Shown: positions 11,663 through 22,836 of the stretch, in pieces
Numbering within the stretch: the stretch's first letter is position 1
Layout: each line of letters begins with the position of its first letter
Source of the DNA: Microbotryum silenes-acaulis
Lineage: Eukaryota > Basidiomycota > Microbotryomycetes > Microbotryales > Microbotryaceae
DNA: 64,000 nucleotides
Reading direction: 5' to 3'
NCBI GenBank assembly: GCA_003665825.1
Contig: QPFY01000010.1
Location: 806,001-870,000 of the forward strand
The notes under the pieces: generated by a model
Database searches by the model: none
What the model was told of the DNA's origin: nothing
The model's input: only the letters and a program-made list of their open reading frames with translations
Position numbers and translations under genes: made by a program

Positions 11663-12513
11663 CGGGAAGAGACGAAGCCTGATGGCTGAGCATTCACGTT
11701 CGTACGGGCGCGGTATCGGAACCTAGCTGCAGGCAGGTGACGTCTTGTTTGGGCAGATGGGGAGACTCAGCGGGTGTCGGCTACCTTCGATGCAGCGGAC
11801 TACGAGACCTATGCCAGCAAACCAGGTCCGCAGTAGAGCCTTCGTTGGGCAGAAAGAGTGAATAACAGGGGGGGACGAAGGCTGGCGAGCGAAGCAGGGT
11901 GAACAGAAGGTCGGAGAGAGAGAGAGAGAGATAGAGAGCGCGAAAACAAGCTCGAGATCGGAGTGGCCCGACTCGCTCGATTTCACGGCCAACTTGACCA
12001 GACTTGACATCCTACGAGCCCAGCATGCCGAGAAAACACAGGTGCGGGTGTTGCCTTTGCCACATCCAGAAATTGCAAGAGTTTTGAAAATCGTTGTTCA
12101 GCATACTGCAACCGAAATGGAATGCATTGTACCCCATCTTTCGGGCATGTTTTTGCGTGTGACGTCGTACGGACCCCGCGAGGAAAGTCAAAACGAAGGC
12201 TCCCTCCTCCGGGGCGCGAGCTGAGACTAGATTAGAAGACCGTTCGAATTTATGATGTTTTCGAGGGCATTCGACGGTCTTTTTGTGATCTCACGAGTAG
12301 GTTTTTCCGTACTCCTCTCGTCGTCGGGAGAACCCAAAGACACCAAGTGAGCGAAAGAAAGATGGTAGATCAAGGAACCGTCTCCCGTGTGCATCTACTC
12401 TGCAAGATCCTTCTCCTTTTTTAACCCAGCGCGCCTAGAGTGCGTGACGCCTGAGCCTCGTGTGCATCTCAAAAACAACCGTACATAGCTTCCGGACCTT
12501 CCCATCAACCCGT
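11663..12513. other. Intergenic: lipase promoter and RPS5 3' flank
   Basis: No gene recognised. A GA microsatellite occurs at about 11912-11938. The remainder has no open frame with conserved motifs. Confidence 0.5.
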
Positions 12514-13983
12514 TTACCTGTTACTCTTGGCGACACGCTCGAGCTCATCCTGATGGTCGTTCGAAAAGGGAGATCACGAGGTCAGTTCCGTTCCATCTCC
12601 CCCACACCATCTTCTCCACCACGAATCACAGCGAACGCACCTTCTTCTTGATGGCGTACGAGTTGGACGATCCCTTGGCGGCGTTGATGATTTCGTCGGC
12701 AAGACACTCGGAGATGGACTTGACGTTGCGGAACGACGACTCGCGGACACCGATGGTGATGAGCGAGATGGCCTGGTTGACTCGTCGGAGAGGCGAGACA
12801 TCGACGGCTTGACGACGGACGGTACCTTGAGATCCAATGCGGGTCGAGTCCTCACGAGGTCCGGTGTTGACGACGGCGTCAACAAGGCTGCAGCCGACCC
12901 AGAAACGAACATTGCCTCATCAGCATTTGTGAAATTAGAGAGTGTGTGTATTTCTCGTATCGACATACACTTGGATGGGGTTTTGGTCGGTGAGCAGGTG
13001 GATGATCTCGAATGCGTGGGCGACGATTCGGACGGCCATTTGCTTCTTTCCTGTGAGGGGTGGTACACAGGCCGTGTCGATGATATCAGTATATGATCGT
13101 CTGTGAGCGGATTGAATAGTATACTCTTGAGTACTGACCGTTGTTGCGACCGTTCATCATCAAGCTGTCGATGGGCAAAGACGTAGGCAGCATACCCGAA
13201 ATCAGGTCAGCGCCAATTACGGACCCGCGAAGCTCCCGTTGTGAACAGGCCCCGTGTCACGCCCCCATTCGCGAGACCGTTCCCTGCAATCTCCGACCGC
13301 CCTAACGGTGCAGCCCTCCCTCTTGTTGACTTTCAATAGTTCATCCTGCCACTTTCCATCCCCCAGATAGTCCGCTGTACCCCATGCAATCCCACTGCAA
13401 GTCGGCCTGAACGCTCCGCAAAAAATCGACCCTGGCCCGTATGCGCGCGTCACAGGGTCCTACGTCGCTACGATGGGGTCGAGAGGGGTGGCAAGGGGAT
13501 GGGAATCATACTTACGCATTGACGAGACGCTCAACGATGGGCATCTGGGCCTTGCGGAACTGCTTGGACGCATATCGGCCGGCGGTGTGTGGGAGGAGGA
13601 TCGCGTTGCGGACCTGGATGTAGTCGGTCAACGAGATATCCTTGACCTCGACATCGGCCGAATCCCATCGGTTGAAGAGCAAGATGCCCGAGGCGTTGGC
13701 GGTGAGCACGTCTGTGGCGAGTCGGCGGCGGTGGAAGGTGGTGATGGTGATGGCCGTCGTCGTCGTCGTCGTCGTCGCGCGAGAGGACGCACCCGGGGCC
13801 GGGGCGAGGCAGCAGCGGAGCGAGAGCGAGCGAGGCGTGGTGGGTCAAGGCGGGAAAGCAGCGTAGGTAAAACTGTCAGCGCAACGCCCACAACGACGAC
13901 AGCTACCCTGGACCATGGTCGTCCTGTTGGATGCGGTAGTGGAAGCATCACTCACCCTGGGGGACGGGGGCAAAGTCAGTCAT
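12514..13983 (-). CDS. RPS5: 40S ribosomal protein S5 (uS7)
   Basis: Small-subunit head protein that binds 18S rRNA near the mRNA exit and E site. The message is split into at least six exons. Exon 1 is only 28 bp (MTDFAPVPQ) and splices in phase to [15 protein letters not shown]. Conserved blocks follow in order: [114 protein letters not shown], ending [11 protein letters not shown] as in other eukaryotes. The N-terminal region before FNRW is short, as is typical for uS7. A (CGT)n tract lies in intron 1 at about 13756-13780. High intron number is usual for basidiomycete ribosomal protein genes. It is divergent from RPS28. Confidence 0.95.
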
Positions 13984-14336
13984 GATGCGTCGAGTCTTGT
14001 ACGAGGCAGAAGAGAGGGACGAGTCGAGGCAACGCAGTCGGTAGCTCGTCCGCCGGCGACTGCCTGCGACTGCCAGCGATGCCAGCGAATGGGCGAGGCC
14101 GGGGCGCGCGAAATTCGTTTTCGGCTGGCGCGGTTTGGCCCAGCGCGCGCTGCCCGCCGCCGACTTGTTGGCTGCAAAATCGAATGGGTGCCCGCGCCAG
14201 AGCCTGCCAGCCAGCGCCAGCCAGCGAAAGCGAAAGCAAAGACGTGAACAGGCGCACATGTCGACTTTCGCTCGAGACGGCTTGGCTCTTGTTCGCACTA
14301 CAGCACTCCCCCGGTCGTCAACCCTCTCTCATCAAT
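13984..14336. promoter_or_regulatory. Bidirectional promoter between RPS5 and RPS28
   Basis: The two ribosomal protein start codons face away from each other across 353 bp, so both promoters must lie here. The interval is GC-rich with GCCAGC/GCCAGCGA-type repeats around 14190-14230. Shared control of the two genes is an inference from the arrangement; no ribosomal-protein promoter element was identified with confidence. Confidence 0.6.
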
Positions 14337-15205
14337 ATGGTAAATCCCATCGTTCATGCTCTCTCCACCCTTTCTGCGTGGGAAACAGTCAACACAGTGG
14401 AGGGAACGTCTCGACTGTCGCACCGTCGCACCGTCTCGCCCCCGTCGCCGTCGTCGTCGTCGCTCGTGGTGGGCCTTTCGTCGCCCCCCCGCCCAGGCCT
14501 CGCCAGCCCAGGCCACAGGCGGGCCAGCCAGCCAGCCCACCAGCCGGCCAGCGACAGCACACGCAAAGCACGCCTGCGATGACCACGGCCCAACCACGCC
14601 ATATCACGCAACCCAGCCACCGCACAGTACATACACCCGACGCCCACAGTTTGATTGTCAGGGCGATGGGGTATAGTACCGCCGCTAGTACACCTCTCCA
14701 ACCATGCGACCCTCGACACGCCTCTCCGCGACTTTTTCCTGCGACAACCCCTGGCCCACATTGCACCACATCACATCCACCACAGCGCGCACCAGTGGGC
14801 TGACCTAGGCTCTGTGATCTCGTTTTCGTCCCTCAGGAATCCTCAAAGACTCAGGTCAAGCTCGCCAAGGTCGTCAAGGTGCTCGGCCGCACCGGCTCGC
14901 GAGGTGGTGTCACTCAGGTCCGCGTCGAGTTCATGGACGACTCGACTCGATCCATCATCCGGTGCGCATTCCATCCCAGCTCTCGTCTGGACAATCACTG
15001 CCGAGACTTGATCATTTACCCATCTTATTCGTCCTTCTACAGCAACGTCAAGGGCCCCGTTCGTGAGAACGACATCCTCGCCCTCCTCGAGTCTGAGCGT
15101 GAAGCTCGGTACGTCCCACCTACCCTGGTACCACTGTAGGATAGCACGGGAGCTTACCATATCATCGTCTCGAACCCCTTTTTCATCCACAGCCGACTCC
15201 GTTAA
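14337..15205 (+). CDS. RPS28: 40S ribosomal protein S28 (eS28)
   Basis: Small-subunit protein near the mRNA exit channel. Exons: 14337-14339 (the ATG alone), 14837-14961, 15043-15108 and 15193-15205. Total 207 bp, 68 aa, close to the 67-69 aa of yeast and human. The body is diagnostic: [58 protein letters not shown]. No ATG sits in frame just upstream of the second exon, which opens with GAA right after a TCCCTCAG acceptor. The ATG at 14337 is followed at once by a GTAAAT donor, so a start-codon-only coding exon with a 497-bp intron is the simplest model. The protein identity is very secure; the first exon is inferred. Confidence 0.92.
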
Positions 15206-16807
15206 GACCGCCGTCTCTCCCCTCGGTTCTCGGTCTCTCGCTTTCTTGTCGACTCGCGTTTCTGCCTCGCTCGCATTTGTTCACCTACTACCACTCCCCC
15301 CAACCCCAACTTTCTCCTCATGACCGCCTCTATCCGACTACACCACTCAATCCTTCTCCCTTCTCCTTCGACATCGAAGCGATCCGGCTCGACCTCTTTT
15401 GGATCGGGTACCCACCATCACCTATAAAACATCTACCCTTTCGAGGAAATCCACTCTCGAGATCTTTTGTGCACGTTCGACTAGGAGGGAATTACAACTT
15501 TTTTCTTCTTTCGACCATGGGCGGGACGACGACTTGACGTTTCCAAGAGCGGACCAGATGAAAGATTGGCTTGGAATTTTCTTGTGATTTCTTTCGGTCT
15601 TATGGGGCTACTGAAATGCGAGAAACTTCTGAGAAACGAACAAAATAAAAAGTAATGGCGCTGACTGGAGGGGTCTTCGAGTTTGCTTCGGGTGAGAACG
15701 GAAGAGAACGAGCAGACGGAAGTTTAGACACAGAAAGGCAGAGCGAGGCAGAGCGAGATTTCGCTCTTCCAGTTGCCCGAGTGGTGAGGCAAAGGTCTTC
15801 TACCCGGTCTTGGAGCAAGCGTCAAAGTCGAGATAGATGGTGGACCAGAGCTGGCTCTGGCGTTGCATCGGATCTGAACCCTATTCGACTCGAACAAATG
15901 AATGAACACTTTTGAGTAACTGGCGTGAGCGGCATCAAAGGGTCGTCCCATCCAGAACGACTGCCAGTCAGTTCCCTCGAGGTCCTCGAAGCATGCCTGT
16001 TAAAGGATGTTACTGGCGGATCGTGAATCGCCGGAGGTAAAAAGATGTGATGCTCCCTCAAGACTTGAATTGGGAATGATTGAACAAGCGGTTGCGCGTT
16101 CGGATCAGTCGAGATCATCGGACGTTTGCTGAACCCGCCGGAGGAGCGTAACGAATTCGATCGGACACGGCTGGTGAAGATCAAGCTCCAGGTTCAGGAG
16201 AGAAAATTTACCTTGCTTTCAGATCTACTCGAAATAACTGACCTCGCAAATGCGGCGCAAGGTTCGCAGGACTTCACCCTATCCCTTCGCGACGAATTTT
16301 CGCCCCGTACCGGAGGAACCGACCCGACCCGTCTACGAGCCACCGTTTCCCACCCAAAAGGCGACCAGCCGCGATCCATAGCTCTTGCAACACAGGAACA
16401 AAAGATCAACTTATTTTAGAGGAAATTTCGCAAGCCGATGACGACCCGGGGCCGGACGCGACTCAGACGGCGTCCGACCGTCAGCGACAAACAGCCTTTA
16501 TCACTTGATCACGATTCTCAGAGTGGGAGAGTAGTTCTTCGGGCCCACTATTGGTCAGCGGTAGCAGTTTTACCCGGGGCCTCCGTTTTAAAATCGGTGC
16601 CGAGCGTCGGCGCCGACTTCTGCAGGCCAGCAAACGGTGGCGATGGACGCAAGGGGAGTCTAGGGGAGTGCCAGGAGACGCGCCAAGGAGACGGAAGAGT
16701 AGGAGCGTCACTCCTCTTATTATCAACACCGACTCGCTCCTCAACTCGCATCACACCGGACCATTTGAGTCCCACGACATACACGTCTTAGTCTCACACC
16801 CACGTCA
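15206..16807. other. Intergenic region with possible unrecognised small gene
   Basis: No family recognised. The left part is the RPS28 3' flank. A conserved-looking minus-strand exon is listed separately at 15727-15990. A 97-residue plus-strand frame at 16126-16419 (starting MLNPPEERNEFDRTRLVKIK) has no clear support. The right end should hold the DUF423 promoter. Confidence 0.4.
15727..15990 (-). other. Possible coding exon of unrecognised small gene
   Basis: After a TTTAACAG acceptor near 15992 the minus strand reads ACFEDLEGTDWQSFWMGRPF followed by DAAHASYSKVFIHLFESNR, then runs open to a TAA at about 15727. The composition (Trp, Phe, acidic and aromatic residues rather than Ser/Arg/Pro) looks like real protein, unlike the shadow frames nearby. 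I could not find a start exon upstream or place it in a family. It may be an exon of a short gene or a relic. Confidence 0.3.
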
Positions 16808-17586
16808 ATGCCACTCTTCCCCGCTTCGTCGGCTCTAGCATGGAAAGCTGGGGCGCTTCTCAGTGAGTCCACTTCGCGCTCGATCGACACCCCACATCAT
16901 CGCCGAGCTAGTGAGGACCTGTCCTCGCAAGGCACTGACCAACCCATCGGCTCTGTTGAAATATCAGGCTCGACAGGAATCATGGCTGGAGCATTTGGAG
17001 CCCATGCACTGGCGCCTAGGCTGGGAGAAAAGACCGCCACATGGGTGAGCACCTGGTGTGCTGCCTTGCACCGACCAAGAGCAGTAGACAAGTTTGAGCT
17101 GACCAAGAGGGCGAGGTGCTTCATCTACCGCTAGACCATGGCTAGTCATTACGCGATTGTCAATGGAGGTTAGTCAGGGCTTCAACGATCGGTGTACAGC
17201 CACGGCGGCCACGCAGTGCACGGGACTGATCTCGTTCGAGCCATGGATCCTCCTTCGCAGTGGCCCTGTTGGCAATCTCGCAACACCCCGTCTACAGCAA
17301 GCGATGGAGCGCACCCCTCATTATCGTTGGTACGACGCTCTTCTCCGGATCCATCTTTGCGTTGCTGCTTTACCGAGAAAAGTGAGTGCTGCGTCCGCTG
17401 TCAGCCAGGTCACGTGAGCGCTTAACAAGCAGAATCTGACTCGCACACTTGAACTGTTCATTTCGCACAAGGATGGGCGCGTTGACCAAGATTGTCGGGC
17501 CAGCAACTCCGCTTGGAGGCTTGCTCATGATTGGCGGGTATCTAAGTCTTGTAGGTCCTTGTGCCTTGCACCTCACCCCGGACTAA
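16808..17586 (+). CDS. DUF423 (YgdD/TMEM256-type) small membrane protein
   Basis: Function of this family is unknown; members are small proteins with about four membrane helices. Exons: 16808-16862, 16968-17044, 17135-17168, 17261-17381 and 17472-17586. They sum to 402 bp (133 aa) with consistent phases. The family signature STGIMAGAFGAHAL lies near the N-terminus after a hydrophobic start. It is followed by SHYAIVNGVALLAISQHPVY, the helix PLIIVGTTLFSGSIFALLLY, and KIVGPATPLGGLLMIGGYLS. The last residues (GPCALHLTPD) after GGYLSLV are not conserved, so the final exon could end differently: a GTAGGT donor-like site lies right after SL. It converges on NOP6, with 153 bp between stop codons. Confidence 0.85.
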
Positions 17587-17739
17587 GTGCCCCGCCGGAG
17601 CAGGGGCTGATCCGATGACCTGTCTCGCCCCGTAGCTCCTCTGAAGCCAGCCCTTCCACTGAGTCTGACCGAGCTGTCTCTGACCGGGTGAATGCGAGTG
17701 TAATGCAAGATATACATCCTAGGAAGCGGATACAAGAAA

Positions 17740-18959
17740 CTAGAAGCTGCCGAGCTTGATGGAGTTGGCACCGGTCATCGCCTTCGGCGCCTTGACCGGT
17801 TTGGATCTCGCTGCCGCTGGTCCATCCTTGATCAATCGACGATCCCTGACCTTCTTGACCTTTTTCTCTGCGCCATTGCGTGCGGTGGAGCCCGCTCCAT
17901 CCTGGCCCGAAGATGATGCTGCCCCTGCGCTCCCTCCCTCTGCGCCGGCCGTCGCGGCCGTCGCCGATGGCTTGGGTTGACCCCATAACCTCGACCCATC
18001 GGGGTTCAGCTTGCCCGCCTCAATGTCCTTCTTCTTGCGGTTCAACGCGACCCTCTCTCGTTCCTTCTGCATCGACGCTCGCTTGTCCTGCAGCTTCTTC
18101 TTCCTCGCTTCCGAGTTGCCTCCTCCTCCCGCTGTCAGCTCGACGTTGATCTTGCGCCCGTTGAGCTCAGATTCGTGTAGTCGGAGCGCGGACTGAAGCG
18201 CGAAGGGCGAAGTGAACTCGATGAAGGCACATCCTTTGGATTTGGTCGTCGTTGATGTTGCTCCCGCGGCATCGGCTTTGGGTTTCGGAGTCAGGAGGCG
18301 AACTTCGGGGACTTCGCCTGAAGTTGCGATCGTGTTTTTGTGGAAATATGTCAGTCACTCAGTCCCGACCACACGGAGGCACATAAGTCGTGCCAGCGTA
18401 CCGCATGGTGTGAAATGGGTCTTGATCTCCTCAATCGTGACTTTGTAGGGTAGGTTGCCTGCATCGCGTTGACGGGGGAGAGACATGGACAGAGATGCGC
18501 AAGTCAGCGAGCCAAGCTCGTGCCTCCCATTCGATTGATGCAGCATCGCAGTCTCTGCTCTTGGAACTGACCGATGAAGAGCAACAGCTTGGATGCATTC
18601 GCTGCAGCGGCTTCCCTGTTCCTCTGCGACGGCTTCTTGCCCCGTTGTCGCTTCTTCTTCTTGGGTTCCTCCGAGTCGGCTTCGGCAGCTCCTCCTTCAG
18701 CAGCAGTCGCCGTGTCCGCATCCGCATCGGTTTCGTCCCTCTTCCTCTTCTTGTCCTTCTTGACTTTCTTTTCTCCCTCTTCTGCGTTCGCGTCCACGCC
18801 CTCGTCGTCCAAGTCATCCGTCTCCGGTACGGCCATCTGATCGAGGTCGCCCGTCACCTTCTTGCCCTTGCCTTTGCCCTTGTTGCCTGCATTCGCAAGG
18901 AACGCCAGCGCCTTCTTCTCCTTCTTGGTCAACTTGCGTGAAGCCGTCTCTTCTTCCAT
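17740..18959 (-). CDS. RRM protein, Nop6-like ribosome biogenesis factor
   Basis: Nop6 is a nucleolar RNA-binding protein acting in early 40S subunit assembly. The N-terminal third is a Lys/Glu-rich acidic and basic region (MEEETASRKLTKKEKKALAF, repeated KKKKRQRGKK) typical of nucleolar proteins. A single RRM follows: RNP2-like KLLLFIGNLPYKVT, then the helix IEEIKTHF, and RNP1-like SKGCAFIEF. Next are ALRLHESELNGRKINVELTA and a basic C-tail with KKKLQDKRASMQKERERVAL and LNPDGSRLWGQPKP. Introns split the RRM after FI and after HFTPC. The tail arrangement (RRM followed by the lysine-rich NSEARKKKLQDKR stretch) matches fungal Nop6 better than Nop12 or Nop13. Assignment to the Nop6 family is likely but not certain. 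Confidence 0.75.
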
Positions 18960-19392
18960 GGCGAGATAAGACGTGTGTTGCGTTTTGGGGACAAAGGTGG
19001 AAGGGGATCGATGTCCAAAGTGGAGAGCGCCGGTGGAGTGTCCGCTTGCGAACCTCAAAATTTGAGCTTGGACCTCTTTCTACTTCTCATCGCGATCGCC
19101 CGAACCCTGGCGCGGCGCCTCTCGCCGAGCAGGTGGCACTTTCGGTTTAAGGTAGTACATTCACAGTCCATGGAGAATATTACTCGCGTCACCTGGTAAC
19201 TTCTATCGGATCGAATCTACTGACATGACTTCCAGGATGTTCAACAAAACCCAGCCGTTACAAAATCAACGAGGGAAGGGTCGTCGCGCTTGATACTCGA
19301 GTTCGTGCGATTCGTCGGGCTCAGGGGGGGTCCGGCGAGGGTTGTGATGGACTAAGAAGGAAATCGGCCGGTCGATGCCCTTCCTTCATGGC
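18960..19392. other. Intergenic: NOP6 promoter and copper-fist gene 3' flank
   Basis: Both flanking genes are on the minus strand, so this holds the upstream region of the NOP6-like gene. No additional coding potential or repeat was seen. Confidence 0.5.
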
Positions 19393-21933
19393 CTAACCTT
19401 CGACATCTTCGGCCTTGAAGTTCTCAAAGTTCTCGAATGAGAAGCTTAGGTCGACCGCGTTCCCCAGCGAAGTCGCAGCCATTTGCTGAGTTGGCACCTC
19501 GGACTCTTCAGTCGTACACAGGGATTGCGGACCGTACCTTTGTAGTGGCGTCGACAATCCTGAAGCGGGTGTCGACAGGGCTTCAAAATCATCGTGCCAG
19601 TGACCCTCGGGACTCTCGTCATCCACGACGTCCATGTTACGGCACGCGCAGGTCGAAGAACACTGGCACTCGTCGCCGCATCCCGGTTCCGGATCTTCGT
19701 CCTCACCGCTCTCGTTCAAACTCTGAAGGCCTAACGGATCGTCCACAGCGGGAGCGTACATTGATGGGCAGCCGTTCGCTTCGTTGCGTTGGAATGGATT
19801 GGAGAATATCTCACTCGAATCGGTGGTGCTCGACGAAGCCTGGGGGTGCGTTGCCGACCAGGGGTCGCCGGATTCGGGAAGCGGCTGCAAAGCCCACACA
19901 GATTGCGCCTTGGCTTTTCGCTTCTGGCGTTGTTCGGGAGCAATGAACTACACAGAACCAGTTCAAGGTCAGTGCCAATATTTTAGAGTGACGTCAGGTG
20001 TATGGCTCGAACTTACCAATGGCAACGCCTGTGGCGCCTCCGGGTTGGCCAAAGTGGTGAACCAGGGGTCGTTCGAGATATTGAGACCGCTCCAAACATC
20101 ATTGACCCCGGGCAGGTTCGCAGCGATCGCCTCGTTTCCTCCGTCGTTCCATAATCCGGGCAGCGTCATAGCACATTGATTCGAGCTCGTGATCTCGCAC
20201 GGTGAGTCTAGGTCAATCACGCTCTGCAGTAGCTGATCGATGGAAGAAACTTCGGAAGGCACTTCGACATCCGTATTGACGCGACAGCAGACGCGCTTGC
20301 CCGACGGTTGCAGTTGCGTCGTCTGCAATGTGAGCGGAGGCGGCGCGCTTTCGGCGGCACGGTTGCGACACCCACATCCAGGGCCAGGATTGTGCGTAGG
20401 GGCGCGTTTTTGACCGAGCGGGTCGTGCTGAGGGCAGCCGACGCAAGTGCACGAGTCGCCACAAAAGCACGCCGAGGTGCCTTGCGTATGCGGAAGGAAG
20501 AGCGGAGTCTGGTGCGGGACGAAGGATTGGGCAAAAGGCGTCGACGACCAAGGGTCGAGCGGGAGCGCAAAGGCAGGATCGGATGCTGATAATGTTGAAG
20601 ATTGGCCCGTCGGTGGCGGGGCATTGGCCTGCAGGTGGGCGAGCAAGAGCGTACACGTCGGGTCATCGCCGATGCAGCCGCCGAGGTCGGTTGTTGGCGC
20701 ATATATCGAAGGCGTCGCGGTCGAGGACACGGAATGGAACTGGAATGGCGACGAGAAAGTCTGCGAAAGTGGCGTTGGTGCCGCGGGCAAGTAGGACGTT
20801 GATGCAAACGGCGTGTACACGGGCACGTCGGGGGAGTTGAAGTTGAAGGCGGTAGAGGCTGGAGAGAAGGCTTCGGCCGAGATTGCGGGTGATGCCGTGA
20901 TCGGACTTGCTGCATCGCTCGAAGCTTTCTTGGAAGAGCAGCAACCACCTACTCCTGCCTTCCTCGTCCTAGAGGCTGACCGTGATCTGGAGGTGGAGGC
21001 GATAGGGGACGGAGCCGACGAAGAGTTGGTCGAGTCGATCGAAAGACGGGACTTCTTCGAGCGGTCGACCACCGAACAACAATCGCACTTGCCACCACGA
21101 CGACAATTGCAGGGATTCAAAAGACGAGACACTGTGCACGCATTGTGTCCATTGGGTTCGACTTTGTCAGTTCATTTGCGATGAACCACGTGCCCCGATC
21201 AGGGTGGCTTACTCTGGGCACCTCCTTTCACTGGTTCGGCTGAAGCACCGGCTTCGTCCTCTCGTGCCCTCATCAGATCAGACAAGCCATTGGGTAGGAC
21301 TTGCTTCAATGGTTTCTCTGTCCGAAGGAGAGACGAGGGGTGGGCGAACGAAGTCAGTTCGAGCGCACTCGGAAGTAGCACGTGGCGTATGCGCACCCTC
21401 GTATTCCTTGCCAACGCAGTCGCACTTGCCGTGCACGGAGCGAGTCTTGCGCAAGTCGCGACAATGCGAGCATTGTGAGGTCGGTCTTCCTTTCTCTGTC
21501 GTGTTGGCGAACGATGAGAGAAAGCAAAGCGAAGCTGTCAGTACAGAGCTGTGCGAGCCCTCGGTGGTCCCGGCCCGGGACAGAGAGGTCCGAGCGCCCG
21601 AGGGGACCAGGTGCCAAGCCAGCGACAAGAGACCGACTCTTGATCTCCACCAATGGGCGTGACGTATGCGTGCACTGCAAGGCCAATTGCGCTGTCAATA
21701 GCTCGCCTCCGGATCAGGGCTCATAAGCTGACATGGAGCACTCACTTTGGAAGAGCGGTGACCCTTGATGCACGATTGGCAAGCGAACTACGCAGCGGAT
21801 TGGTGCGTGTGGCAGAGCACACGAAGCCGGAGGGGAAGGTACAGGGCGAGTCACGTCTCGTCAGCACGCCGAACAAGTGGCAAATGACATTGAAATCTGG
21901 TCGACTGACCTTGACACCGTCAACGAGGACCAT
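19393..21933 (-). CDS. Copper-fist transcription factor (Cuf1/Mac1/Ace1-like)
   Basis: DNA-binding regulator of copper uptake and/or detoxification genes. The copper fist is spread over three short exons: MVLVDGVK, FACQSCIKGHRSSK, then CTHTSRPLVEIK joining KGRPTSQCSHCRDLRKTRSV and HGKCDC. This supplies the zinc ligands (CxxC, then C and H in CTH), the minor-groove KGRP loop and the copper-binding Cys pattern. Downstream are three further Cys-rich clusters: CNCRRGGKCDCC near 21090, CFCGDSCTCVGCPQHD near 20460 and CGDECQCSSTCACRNMD near 19660. They are separated by long Ser/Pro/Thr-rich, probably activating regions. Such CxC clusters sense Cu(I) in Mac1 and Cuf1. The C-terminus ends KAEDVEG. 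Whether it activates uptake, detoxification or both cannot be told from sequence. Confidence 0.92.
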
Positions 21934-22836
21934 CTCGTTCGCTCGATAGTTGGGCCGTCACTCGGTGCACGCCTGGGACCGGCACCGGGTGCGAGAGACG
22001 GCGCGAGACGGGCGGGGGCGAACGCTGGCGATCGCGATGGGGAAAGAGCGGGAAGCAACGAGCCTCAGACAAGTCGATACTGGCCTTCCAACGATCGTGA
22101 GCGCGAGTTTAAGGGACCTTGGTGATATATAACGGGTGGACGGACGGGGCGGAGTGTACGGGAAAGGAGAGCGAGGACGGCGCAAAAGACGGCGCTTCGC
22201 TTGCCCGTCGCGCGGCCGCGCTGAATGCGATCTGATAAGATTGCGGGCTGCTGACTCAAAAGACGTCGCCGCGGCTTGAAGGCCCCATGCCAATTTGTCA
22301 GTTTGGTTACTGCCTGCCGATTCTCACTGTGACTACCGGGTAGGTCGACTTGCAGACTTCGAAGTGAGTATTGGTGTGACTGTCCGGATATCCCAAAGGA
22401 TCATGGTCTACCTTAAAAATGCCCGCCATCACCGTCTCGCTGCTATTCCTCGAGCGGGCGGTCTTGGATTCCCGGCGGCCGTCGTCGCATTGATCTCGTC
22501 GCTAAACGGTTACGTTTTGCGACCGGAAGAGCGTTTTCTTACGGAAGACCCATGTGCTGAACTCCTCTCAGAACACTCAGCTTACCTAATACAGAACATG
22601 AGGTCGGCATAGTGTCTGTCGTCAGTGCCCGCCTATGATGGTGCACTCCGGGCGGCTACTGGTAATATGTCGATGTGGGCTTGAGCACTATATTTCACAG
22701 ACCAGTGCACGGATAAAGCGATGAAAACTACAGGCGTAAGGTATTACTATAGGCTGTACTGGTACATGCGGCCAAGTCCGCGTCCTAGCGAAGGAGGTCT
22801 AGAGAGAATCTAGTCCGAATTCGATCGAGGGATATC
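21934..22836. promoter_or_regulatory. Upstream region of copper-fist gene with TATA-like element
   Basis: An ATATATA stretch at 22125-22131 lies about 190 bp upstream of the copper-fist start codon (TTATATATC on its sense strand) and could be its TATA box. The rest of the interval, to the 3' end of the hydrolase gene, has no recognised gene. Confidence 0.35.

Noticed and set aside
13756..13780. (CGT)n tract as a poly-amino-acid coding region
   Set aside because: It falls inside RPS5 intron 1; the spliced frame bypasses it.
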